From Pigoraptor vietnamica (lineage: Eukaryota; Opisthokonta; Filasterea): DNA of 26,705 bases. Every line of letters starts with the position of its first letter. The first letter of the stretch is position 1. This document shows positions 7,747 through 18,900 of this stretch, piece by piece. The DNA is taken from the NCBI GenBank assembly GCA_943704525.1, contig CALSCQ010001175.1, forward strand, positions 1 through 26,705, given 5' to 3'. The notes beneath the pieces are model-generated. The model was not told where the DNA came from. It made no database searches and worked only from the letters and a program-made list of their open reading frames with translations. The position numbers and the translations under genes were made by a program.

Positions 7747-9190
7747 GAAAGTGAACTTTACCTTATGTCGCCTTTGTCGTTTCACTTGCGTTGCGTGCGT
7801 GCTTGCTTCGACTTGCGTTCTCTTCTAAAGTTAAATACAACGGATGTAAAAAAAACGTGCATTGAGTGTGTTCATTCGGGGAAAGATGCACTACACTCGT
7901 CTATGCACTGCACTTGACTGACGAGTGCGTCCGTCAGTGAGTGTGAAGTACTCAGTGTGGTGCACGTGTGCGAGTGCGTGTGCGTGTGAGAGTGTGTGCG
8001 TGTCGGTATGAGTTTAATTTTGCGTGCGCTTTCATGTGCCAGTGAGGTTGCGCACGTGTGTGTGTGGGTGTGCGCGTGTCGGTCACTGTTTGTCAGTGTA
8101 AGCCGGCGTGTGTGGTGTGAGTGTGTGTGCCCGGCCGTGTGTTTGCAGTGAGTGCATGTTATGGCTGTGCCGGCGAATGCCGCGGATGCTTGTGCGCTGG
8201 TGTACGCGTAACCGTAGACAAGTGCGCGTGCATGCCGTGCATGCATATGTGAGTGGTTGCGTGCGCGGCCCTGCATGTGCGCCGTGCGCATGACGCCGGG
8301 TATCAGTTAATCAGAGGTGGGAGTGTGCAGTGGCCTGGTGTGCTTCAGTTAGAGTGTGACTGTGTTTGTGGGCATGCGTGTCAGACGTGCCGAAGTGCAC
8401 GGTCATCGTGTATGTAATGCTGAAGCCTCTCAGTGACAACAATTCTGCCTCAGTCAAGTGAGGTCAGTACTAGCAAAACAAGCCCAAGGGTCCCGTGACC
8501 GTGACGGACCACTGGCAAGTTAGTCCGGCCCTGAAAAAAGTCGAGTCATGATCAGTGCCAGTGAAACTGAACTAGGATCTGTACAAACGGGATCGCGCGC
8601 TTGACTTCCGTATCACCGGCCTGCGGTCGGCGGTCACTGACTGTACTGCAAACGCGGGCTGAGTTTGCCGGACGGCTATGGGCCCTTGCGCTCTGCCCGG
8701 CCGGGATCGGACGGCTCTCTATGTTTTCTGCCGAGTCTCGTTTAATGCGACGGACAGCACTTTCAGTTGATCAGGCCACGGCACGAGAATGATTTTCTAA
8801 CGGACGTCGCCGTCCGGGCCGAGGCCAGTCCAGATGGCGCCGCCGGGAATGGGACGGATCCGCGGGCCGACAGTGGGTGCCGATCACAGACATCCTCGGC
8901 TGGACGCTCAACACCGACTGTGCTAAGCGATATCGACGTGGACTCCTGCGAAGAGAATGAGACGATTACACGTCGACGAGGGGTATAATAGCGAGAGATT
9001 ATGGTCGGTCTCGAACTATCAGATGGCACTAAAACACAACAATCATCGCAATGCGCCTGAATTTTCAGTCACGGCCGCCGGCCGCGCAGAGACACAATCA
9101 TCACCGGCGCTACAGTAAACAACTCAGTGTGCTTAGATCAAGTTACTCAGTATGCAACAAATCTGCTGAATAAGCAGACGGCAACTTTGA
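7747..9190. other. Intergenic region after the lyase-hydratase gene
   Basis: A TTAAATAC/TGTAAAAAAAA stretch at about 7830-7856 may be the poly(A) region of the lyase-hydratase gene. Then 7950-8290 is GT-rich low complexity. From 8300 to 9190 the DNA is of ordinary complexity, with many CAGTGAC/GTCACTG-type words, but I see no convincing exon set, tRNA or repeat family. Short ORFs at 8601-8792 and 8767-8988 have no recognisable content. Confidence 0.5.
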
Positions 9191-9447
9191 ACTTACCGTA
9201 GAAGGTATGTAAGGTGACGCTGCACACCATGGACGATGTGTGAAGTTTTCCATGCCGCAGTTTCGTATTCACGGGAGGGTCTTCGTCCTCCGCCAGCGTA
9301 ACAGTGGTCGAAATGGGAGACGATCCGACTTTCTGCCCATCGTCGTTTCGAAAAGACACCTGTCGGGAACTGTTTGTCAATGCCGGCACAGACGGTCGGG
9401 CAGATTCGGCCGGAATCGAGCGCCGGATACGGTATCACTGGCACGCG

Positions 9448-12400
9448 TTAGGATGCCGAGCCCTTTGCACGACAAAACATGGAATCCGAACAGCGGCTGC
9501 CATTGGTCGATTCAATCCCACGGATACCAACCGATGTTTCGAGGGTTGCCGGCACCACAGTCACGGTCAATGATGTCGCCGAATCGATTGTTGCGCCAAA
9601 GCCAAATCCAAAGACGAGGCTGCCCGCCGTTGAGACGGTGACAAAACGGCCAGAGCATCCGAGCAGAGATCCAGTCGCACCCTCGTTCGAAATGACGTTG
9701 CACGAGAACGTGGGATTCGGATGATTTGGGTTCTTGAACACCGATCCGGCCGCGAAGCTCGTATCGCGGCTCATGCAGTTGATGTCCACCTTGCCGCCGA
9801 GTGTGACAACGTGCGTCTCACACCCCTTCATGGGATCGCAGGTGGCAGCATTGGAACATGCGCACGTCAGCGCGCAATCGGAGCCATACTTTCCCTCTGG
9901 GCATGGGGTTGCACAGAGCGGTCCGGTCCACCCCGCGTCGCAGAAGCAATTGCCGCACACGTTGGAGACGCAGTGGTGGCCTGTCCCGTTGCATAGGTCG
10001 CCCTTGTTTCCCGGGTTGTTCCAAATAGATCTACACCACCATGTGGAGATGGAATCAGAACGACTGAAATTGGCAACCCGATCAGCAATGTTTAAACATT
10101 GACGACTCACAGTCGGTACAGTGCAACTCAGTCGCCAACATACTGAATGAATAATAATAATAAGTTGCGTAACTCAGATTAGTCAAGCCAAAAAAACAGA
10201 GAGTCAGTGTTGACGAAAGTTACTCACAGGCCAATGGGAAAGATGTTTGTCAACTTGTCGAAAAAACCCGTCGGAAGATATGCGAGGTTGTTGCCATCAA
10301 GAGATCTGTATGGGTTACCATATGGAAGTGAGACGTTTTGGGCCGAACGATTGCAGTGAGTCAGGAGTCAGGTGACATCTAACGGAGACTGAAAAAGTCC
10401 CAATCATTCTGCCAAGCACGTGCACCTACAGAAAGTTCACGTCCGGAGGATTGTCAAAGATGCCCGATGGAAGCGTAGTCAGCTCGTTATTGCCGAGATA
10501 TCTGCGCAGGCCACAAAAGTTATGATAACCCGAATCATTAGTTCCAATCTTGACAAATGCCAGTATGCATGCAAGCGGCTGCATATGTCACTGTCAGAGA
10601 ATAATAGTTATAGCACCAGCTGACTGTCAGTATTGACACAGTACAGTGGCGGCCACAGGCACGCCCTGCATGGACAATTAACACATGTACGCATGCCGTG
10701 GTTTCATCACATTAATACAATTTTGTACTGTCATCCGGCCGTTTGCCATTGACATCTACTACTATAATTACAGTTACTTTGGTCGGCTACAGCAATACGC
10801 TCATTGACAATAGGATTGACATGATCGGTTACCACGACACTTACAGGTAGATAACACTCAATTTGTCGAAGGTGCCAATTGAAAGGGTCGTCAGACGGTT
10901 GCCAGCAAGGTTTCTGCATGCGAGTTGAAAAGCCGAGAAAAGCGCACAAGTTTTGTTATAGAAATCCAGATCCGAGGCTTGTAAATCATGATGATTAACA
11001 GACTGCTGACAGACTGCTGACACACCAATTGACGGGGACAGATTTCAGTGTCAGGCAAGTGAGCGGGGGGTCAGGCGTAGGTTGCATTTCGCCCAATCGA
11101 TATCGGGTCACGCCACTTACAGAGAGTAGAGACTGTGCCTGGGTAACGTGTCGAAGATGCCCTTGGTCAAAGCCGTGAGCTGATTGAAGCCAAGATGTCT
11201 GCGGCCGCAACGTGAATTCTCTTGGTGTTATTCATAATGACATTCATTTGTTGAGCACATATTACTGAATTCTAATAAATTCCGGACCCGCTGATCGGCA
11301 CTACATAATGACATGAGATTGACAGCCATACCCGCGAAACCGACATTCGATTCAGTCACCGTACAAAACGTCAGGGGGTGCACGTACAGACGCAGTTGAG
11401 GTACTTGTAGCTTGTCGAAAATGCCCGTTGGGAGAAGAGAGAGCCGATTTGCTGCAAGGTTTCTACGTTTGCATAATAGGGAGCCACACGCTTTAAATTA
11501 TTTAGCGCCAGTCGGGTAAGTCTGAAGTCAACCATTAGACAAAGTGACTGACAATCTCCGTCACTCGGACGGATTAGATGCCGTGTAAACATGCCGTCAC
11601 TGAACTTACTATGCAGCATACTGTACCCACAGATTGTCAAGGGCTATAAGCTTGTCAAAGATGCCTCCTTCGAGAGATGACAGCAAGTTGCTTGCAATGC
11701 TCCTGCACGTGAATTTTCAACAGTTAAAGGCTTATTAATAGTCAGTGAAATAATAGTTGAAGAGCCGGAATGTTAATTAGATACATGGGCAAATGCAGAA
11801 GTTAGTTGTACTGCCGTGTATGTTTTGCGACGTCAGAGATTAAGCATCGGGCTCCGCCGGCGGCTCCCGGACGGTTAGGATAGCAACTGAATTATGTAAT
11901 AAATACCGTAAAGGATGTCATTGAACGACAATCTGCCACCCAGCCAACGACGACCTCGGCTGACCAACTGAACGTACAATTGACGGAGCGAAACAAGCTT
12001 GTCGAAGACTCCAGATGGGAGAGAAGAGATCTCATTTCCGTCGAGAACTCTGGCGAATAAAAACAGGCACGGCAATAAATGGTAAGTCTGGGGGCACCGA
12101 GACGGCAGTTTTGCCGTAGTTGTGAACATGATCATACGATTGCCGGCAGTGCTGATTGAACACATGACATGACAGCGCCGGGACGCTGACCAGCGGGTCC
12201 CGGGAAACAGTCTAACTGTCAATGCCAGCACTGCACTGACAAGCCACGGCTCAGTTGTCGGTGACTCTCTCCCACGGCAGGAGATTTGACTTACAGTGTT
12301 TGCAATACGTCGGCAAGCTGGTCAAGCGCGCCGAGCGCAATGCCCTTGATTCCCTTGCTGGGCCAGTACCTGTAATAGAGTGAAGTGTCGGAAAATAATA

Positions 12401-12817
12401 CAAGCTGAGTGTCAGAATGTTTGCGTGCAACACTATTAATATGCAGCGAGATCTTACTCAGCCGCTTGTCAATGACGGACAGAGCATATACCCAAATTCA
12501 CTCATAAATTATACATATAATACGACGATTGACGTCGTGGCCGGGCGACCATATGCATCCTGCCCGGGGCGCCGCTCAGTTACTGTGACATCAGGGCACG
12601 GCAGTCTTCGGCCGCGCACGGCCGCACGTAAACAAAATACTCACAGGGAAGTTGTGTTCCAATAGCCGCACAAGAGCACGACGTTGTCTTCGCACACGCA
12701 ATTCTCCTCAAATGAGCACACTGTCGCATTCGAGGCATCCGCAATGGGAAGAAGAGTGAGCGCAGTGAGAAGCGCGCCGAAAGTGATGCCCGCCGCCAGT
12801 GGATTGCACGCCCTCAT
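9448..12817 (-). CDS. Secreted leucine-rich-repeat protein with EGF-like modules, 10 exons
   Basis: Minus-strand exons 12817-12645, 12369-12295, 12049-11978, 11702-11631, 11462-11388, 11198-11121, 10913-10845, 10501-10430, 10305-10228 and 10030-9448 join in frame to 448 residues. The start is ATG at 12817. Every intron is GT-AG and phase 2, splitting a conserved Leu codon. Residues 1-30 are a signal peptide (MRACNPLAAGITFGALLTAL...). A small Cys cap follows (CSFEENCVCEDNVVLLC, LRRNT-like). Exons 2-9 each encode one repeat of about 22-25 residues of the type LxxNxLxxLPxGxFDKLxxL, for example LDGNEISSLPSGVFDKL. The last exon encodes two Cys-rich EGF-like segments (CFCDAGWTGPLC; CPEGKYGSDC) and a Ser/Thr/Gly-rich beta-type tail. 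No transmembrane segment is seen, so it should be secreted unless more exons lie beyond 9448. Likely ligand recognition or adhesion; ligand unknown. The repeat resembles animal and VLR-type LRRs. Confidence 0.8.
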
Positions 12818-13070
12818 ATTTTCAGTCGTCGCCAACGCGTACGCTAATACGAGAGAGGAGAATCGCGAGAGCTGAGGTCAAGATTGACATGTAGAGGGTT
12901 TTCTTTGCCGCGAAATGTCAGTTCTAACTGACACTGACGCTTCACGCGTGACTGTGAAATTCCCCGACGCGATCAATTGAATGTTTGCGTGGGAAAGTGA
13001 GAGACGCCAGTGTGATTTGTTCGGGACTTATTCCAGCCGGGGTGAGGTGGCAGGAGGAGACGCCCATCTG

Positions 13071-13081
13071 CCAATCCAATG
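13071..13081. promoter_or_regulatory. Tandem CCAAT motifs upstream of LRR gene
   Basis: CCAATCCAATG holds two CCAAT pentamers back to back, about 255 bp upstream of the LRR gene ATG. A possible NF-Y-type element; the flanks match the consensus only partly. Confidence 0.3.
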
Positions 13082-13354
13082 GCGTGGCGGCGTGAACCGC
13101 AGCCGCACAGTCAGTACTCACTGCAAGTTGGTGGCATGCATGCAGCCGCTTCACTGCGTGTGCATGAGACGAACTGTTTGGCTCTGATAGTCACAATCAA
13201 GCCGTTACCGGATCGACCATACAATTTAATAATACACAAAATTCACGCTCACCGGATCCACGGCTACCGACTGACATTCGAACACTGCGGCCCTCGTGAG
13301 CAGTGCACGCACAAACACCAGAGACACCGATGCCGGGTTCAGGACGCACGCACA

Positions 13355-13520
13355 CTGACGCACACGCTCACACACACACACACAGCCACACACACACACA
13401 CGCACACTGTGAGATACACACACACATGCCGACACACATACCATACACCTCCCACACACACACACGAGACACACAGTCGTACGAGACACACATCCGCCGC
13501 CGGCGCAGACGGCGGACACA
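13355..13520. repeat. CA-rich low-complexity block
   Basis: Interrupted (CA)n with ACACACG variants. It is complementary to the GT-rich block 150 bp to its right. Confidence 0.85.
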
Positions 13521-13639
13521 CTGACACCGGGCGGAAAACACACGGCGCTCACACCGGCACTACACATACACGCCGGCATATCAGCCATACATCCTGGTTG
13601 ATCAGTCACTCCGGCCGGATAACTGGCGCAGCGGTGTCA

Positions 13640-13918
13640 CCATGCGTGTGTGCGAGGGACCGCCGGTGTGTGTGTGTGTGTGCGTACGGTGTGTGTGTAT
13701 GTGTGTGTGTGTGGTGTGTGCGTGTGCGCGTGTGTGTGTACGTGCGTGCCGGCCGGTGTGTACGCGCGTCAATGTTGTGTCAGTGCGTGATTGGTCCGAG
13801 CCGTCGGTGCCGTGCCCCACCGACCGCCGGGCCACCCTGACTGTGCAGGTCGGTGTGAGTCAGTGTGTATTATGAGTGTGTGTGTGTGTGTGTGTGTGTG
13901 TGTTGTGTGTGTGTTGTA

Positions 13919-13950
<32 letters not shown>

Positions 13951-14215
13951 CATGTGTGTGTCATGTGTGTCATGCGTGTGTGCGTGGGACCGCCGGTGTG
14001 TGTATGTGTGTGTGTGTGAATGTGTGTGATGTGTGTATGTGTGTGTACGGTGTGTGTGTTGTGTGTGCAGTGTGTGTGTGTATGGTGTATGTGTGTGTGT
14101 GTGTGTAGTGTGTGTGTGAGCACTGTGTGCCATGTGTGTGTGCGTGTGTGTGTGTGTCATGTGTGTGTGTGTACGATGTGTGTGCGTTTGTGTGTGTGTG
14201 TTTTGTGTGCCCGGG
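13640..14215. repeat. Long GT-rich low-complexity block
   Basis: About 575 bp of interrupted (GT)n with recurring words such as GTGTCATGTGTGTG and GGGACCGCCGGTGTGTG (the latter at about 13658 and 13986). The recurring words suggest local duplication as well as slippage. Confidence 0.85.
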
Positions 14216-14416
14216 CGGTGCATCGTCCGTGGACTGTGCCAGTGGCGTCCCGGCGGCCGTCCGGGCTGGCGGCGTTCGCGAGACGCCACTCAGTGTGCTT
14301 ACGTGTGTGATGAGCGACGAACCGTACCTTAGCACGCGAGGCTGAGTCGGCAATGCACAGGGACAGCGTCAGCGGAAAAATTCTACAATCGTAAATTTAG
14401 ACTCATCGGAAATTTC

Positions 14417-14430
14417 GTTGCTATGGCGCC
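14417..14430. promoter_or_regulatory. X-box-like (RFX-type) motif upstream of ciliary kinesin
   Basis: GTTGCTATGGCGCC matches 13 of 14 positions of the ciliary X-box consensus RYYNYYWWRRNRAC and has the GTTGCY-AT-RGC geometry of RFX sites. It lies 262 bp upstream of the ATG of a KIF6-like kinesin. RFX factors control ciliary genes in animals and are found in choanoflagellates and some other unikonts. Confidence 0.45.
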
Positions 14431-14450
14431 TCACAAGGGAATGCCTTTAT

Positions 14451-14460
14451 GTCACGTGAC
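14451..14460. promoter_or_regulatory. Palindromic CACGTG (E-box/CLEAR-like) site
   Basis: GTCACGTGAC is a perfect 10-bp palindrome, 20 bp after the X-box-like motif. It fits bHLH-type sites (Cbf1, USF, TFEB). The same TCACGTGA octamer recurs upstream of the DsbA-like gene. Confidence 0.4.
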
Positions 14461-14691
14461 AAACCCTCCAGGCGACTGCCGATATTGAAACGCGAACGAG
14501 TTGCGTGCGACACTTTAGCCTTTAGCGTCCGTCTGAGTTCCGTTTGCACGCGCGCGCAATGAGCTGTTGGACGTCGCGTGTTCGGTGCCAGTGCGTGGAA
14601 TGAGTTAGCTACGTCGTGCGTACTGTACGGAGGGGGGTCGTCGGGCTCGTGTGCCGGTGTGCGCGAAGCTCTTTGTGTTCACAGGCTGAAA

Positions 14692-15248
14692 ATGGCGCGC
14701 ATAGAGACGTATGCGCGGTTGCGGCCGACCTTCACGCCGTCCGCGGCAGAGCTTTTCGAGATTAAGGTCGGTGAGCACGAGCTAGCAGTGCTCGCTGTTG
14801 CACTTTCTATCGTTTCTATCGTGTGTATGCCAACACCTACACATGTGCGAACGCGTATATGAAACTTCGGCACTCTTGAGAAGCGGGAATTAGCACTGTG
14901 TGTTTTCAGTGTTTACACAGTGCTGCACGCTGCACTTGGACCATCGTGTTTGCGTGGCTTGTTAATTGCCCCTGTTATGCCTTACGTGCACGTGCCATGC
15001 GGCTAACGCGAATCACTCGATGCACGTGCGCAGGAGGAGAAGCTGATGGTGACGGTGCCCGCCGAAGAAAACGGCGGCTTTCTCAACAATGCGACGACGC
15101 AGTACGGCTTTGTATTTGGTCACATTTTTGACCAGTCGACGACGCAGACAGAAGTCTTTGACGTGGGTCTCCCTGCCGTTGTGTGCCGGCTGTCGTTGCA
15201 TTGTAACTGTGGTTGGAAGGCTCGAGTAGTGTATGCGTGCGTGCGTGC

Positions 15249-15315
<67 letters not shown>

Positions 15316-15621
15316 CGTGCCTGCGTGGCAGTGATGCATATGTAACATGTGCATGTGAAAGGCGGCTGTGCTGACTACTGCATGGTGGGACGGCACGTGT
15401 TGTCTGTGGTTTCTGCTGGAACCATCTCTTACCGCCCTCTCCTTAGGTTGCTGCGCGGAAAATTGTGATGAAAACGCTTGAGGGCTTCAATGGCACGCTC
15501 TTCGCCTATGGGCAAACGGGCTCTGGCAAGACGCACACCATGGAGGGCGGCTCGGAGACGGTGCGTAGTGTGTGCGCTTGTGTGCGTGGTGTGGTGTACA
15601 GTGTGTGTGCGTGTGAGTGAG

Positions 15622-15679
<58 letters not shown>

Positions 15680-15935
15680 AAAAAGTGTGTTACAAGTTAC
15701 GGCAACGTGTGCTGCATTTTTGCGTTGCACTGCACTCTCGCAACTGGCTCAATCATGACTCGCCATGGCCATTCGCCCGCACAGTTTGAGGAACGAGGCA
15801 TTATTCCGCGCGCCGTTGCACTTCTCTTCACCGAGATTGCGGAGAGGAGCGAGGAGGAGGAGATCACGGTGGGTGTCGCAGGGCATTGAACAGCAGCAGA
15901 GGACATGCGCACGCGCGCGCGCACACACACACACA

Positions 15936-15983
<48 letters not shown>

Positions 15984-18900
15984 GACACATCAACTCATGC
16001 ACGCCTTCATTTTTTTGCAGGCCGAAGTGTCGTATCTCGAAATCTACAACGACATCGGCTACGATCTGCTGAACCCCGCGAGCGGAATAAGCATCCACTC
16101 GATCGTGCAGCTGCCGCGCGTGGCCATGTCGGAGGACGTCCAGAACGGCCGCTTTGTTCCGAAAAACCTTACGTCTCACCCCGTGCAGAGCGAGGAAGAG
16201 GCCCTCGCGCTCTTGTTCGAGGGCGGTCTCAACCGCAAAATTGCCGAGACACCGATGAACCTCGCGTCGTCCCGGTCCCACTGCGTGTTCACGGTGACGC
16301 TGACGATACGGCGCGTGGGCTCGGAGGTCATTACCAAGTCGAAACTTCACCTCGTCGACCTCGCCGGTTCGGAGCGCGTGTACAAATCGCAGGCGGACGG
16401 CCTGTTACTGGCGGAGGCAAAGCACATCAACCTGTCGCTGCACCACCTCGAGCACGTGATTGTTACGCTTCAGGAACAGCAGAGGACGGGCCAGAGGGGC
16501 CACGTGCCATACAGGTGTGTGCCGTGTCGTGTGCATCTGTTTGTGCTTGTGTGCGTCGTCTGTTTATGCTTGTGTGACAGTCGTCTGTTTGTGCCGCTTG
16601 TGTGCGTCTTTTTGTGTTGTCGTCGCTCTCTGTCTATTTCTTTTGAGACAATTCATAATGTGCAAAAGGTGCAGTGTGACATTGTTTTGCAGTATAATTT
16701 GTATGTCAAGCGCTTGTCGTCGTTCATTGTCTTGCCCCGTTGCCGTCCTCCCTCGTCGTCGTTGTCCTCGTGCGTCGTCCGTTGGTGTCCGTTCCGTCGT
16801 TTCCGGTCATGCCGTGTCAAGTCGCGCCGTGGTTAGCGTCGTACTTTGTCTTGTCCCGTTGCCGTCCTCCCTCGTCGTTGTTGTCCTCGCGCGTCGTCCG
16901 TTGGCGTTGTTTCCTGTGAATTGCCGTGATGTACGATCGTTTTGCGTTGCCGTCCGTCGTTGCCGTTCGCCGTCGTCGTCGTTGTCGTGTTGCTGTCACT
17001 GCTGTCGCAGATTGCGTTGCCGTCCGTCGTTGTTGTTCGTCGTTGCCGTCGTGTCGTCGCCGTTGTCGCCGTTGTCGCCGTTGCCGCCGTTGCCGTGTGG
17101 TCGCCGTTGTCGTTGTCGTTCGTCGTCGCCGTCCCTCGTCGCCCGCTGTCGTCGTTGTCGTCGTCGTTGTTTTACCATTCGCTGTTCATTCGTCGTCGAT
17201 CCGTTGCCGTCGTTCCGTGCTGTCTATCGCAGCGTTGTCTCGTCAGTTGTGCGTTGCCGTCCGTTGTCGCAGTTCGTCGTCGCTGCTGTCGTCGTCACTA
17301 TTCAGGGGTCGTTTCGTTACTGTCCATTTTTCACGTGTTGATCGTCGTTACCCGTCAGTCGTTGCCCTCGGTCATCAAATAATGTGTGCGTCATTATCTC
17401 TATCCGCCGCCCGTCGCCGTTTGCCCCGAGCACACGCTTCCGTCGCACGCTTCCGTCGCACGCAACCCATTCTCCCACTCGAAGAGCGCCCACTCACTTC
17501 CGCCGTTTCACGACCCCGCGCAGGAATTCGTTCCTCACGATGTTGCTGCGAGACAGTCTCGGTGGCAACTGCGCCACGGCCATGATAGCGACGCTCTCGA
17601 TGGAACCCGAGAACGCGCACGAGACGGTGTCGACGTGTCGCTTCGCGCAGCGCGTCGCCCTCATCTCGAACACGCTCGCGAAGAACGAAGTCCTCGACGA
17701 CAAGATGATGATCAAAAAGTTGCAGGAGCAGGTCGCGCAGCTCAAGGCCCTCCTGGGGCTCCGAGAGGCGCCGTCGTTCGGGGCCGATCTCGACGAGACG
17801 CAGCGCGGAAGCATCCTCAAGCTCATGCGCGGCTACATGGACGACCTCATTCCGGACCCATTGCCAGCAATGGCCGACGCAGAGACCCTGAGGGAGTGCT
17901 GCAGGGCGCTCAAGCGAATAGGGCACTCGATGCGAGCGTCGGACGAAAGGAAGCGTCTGGGGATCACGGCGGGCACGCCGGAGGGCAACCGCGTCGCCGA
18001 CACGCGCGAGCTGTTTGAGCTGAGGCGCCGCGTCAAGAAGATGAAGTCGATGCTTGGCGAGAGGGGAGTCGAGTACGCATCAGACGACGACGACGAGCCG
18101 CGACGACCGCCCCCGCAGCACGCAGGGGGTGCATCGAAGAAGCACCACGCGAGAGGGAACGACGAGTCGCTCGGCGGCACGTTCACGTTCGAATCGGAGG
18201 ATCGCAAGCGGCCCGCGCGCGCTGGGAGGGAACCTTCGGACGCGTTCGCGGGGGGAGGTACCGGGCGGAGCAGCGGGGATGGCGGCGAGCCGACGCAGCG
18301 GCGCAAGGAGCCGAAAAGAGACGCGCTGTCGAAATCGATGGAGAAGAAGAAACCAAAGGTCAAGAAGATGCACCACGCCGGGGACGACGACCGCGTCGAG
18401 CGCCTACAGCGACTGCAGGTACGCTCCCCGATCCCACACGCCACAACTCCGCACTCGCCACACACCGACTCCTGCACCCGCACGCGATGCACGTGCGCTT
18501 TGCCGTGCGTTCATCCGTTGGCTTCTCTGCGCTTCACGTCGATGAAATTACCTGTGGTCGCGCGTCGCGCCTTTGTTGGTCGTTGCCGTCGTCTTTCTCA
18601 ATTGTCGGCGTTGGTACGTCGTTGGTATCGTATTAAGGTCGTCAAATTGTGTATTGGATGTTGCCCGTCGCCGTGGTCGTTGATCTTGTGCCCGTCGTTG
18701 ATCTTGTGCCCGTCGTGTGTTGGAGCCGCCGCCGCCGTGTGGTCGCCGCCGTGGGTCCGCGTTTGGTCGCCGCCGTTAGAGTCCGCGTGTGGTCGCCGTG
18801 TCCGCGCGTGGTCGCCGCCGTGAGAGTCCGCGTGGTCGCCGCCGTGAGTCCGCGTGTGGTCGCCGCCGTGAGTCCGCGTGTGGTCCCCGCCGTGGTTCCG

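Larger units (their letters stand above)
12818..14691. other. Divergent intergenic spacer between LRR gene and kinesin gene
   Basis: No gene recognised. 12818-13090 is the presumed LRR promoter. 13350-13520 is CA-rich, 13640-14215 is GT-rich, and 14340-14691 is the presumed kinesin promoter and 5' UTR. Long ORFs inside 13300-14250 encode only THTHT or VCVCV runs and are repeat artefacts. Confidence 0.65.

Noticed and set aside
8601-8988. Small plus-strand frames in the 7.7-9.2 kb spacer
   Set aside because: No homology visible, no supporting splice chain, and comparable frames exist on the minus strand.
12818-12835. Six-residue N-terminal extension of the LRR protein
   Set aside because: It would start at TTG, not ATG. 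The ATG at 12817 gives a clean signal peptide.
13079-14350. Several open frames of THTHTH or VCVCVC type
   Set aside because: Products of CA/GT microsatellites; no other protein content.
14559-14603. 14-codon upstream ORF before the kinesin start
   Set aside because: The transcription start is unknown, so it may not be in the mRNA; too short to support.
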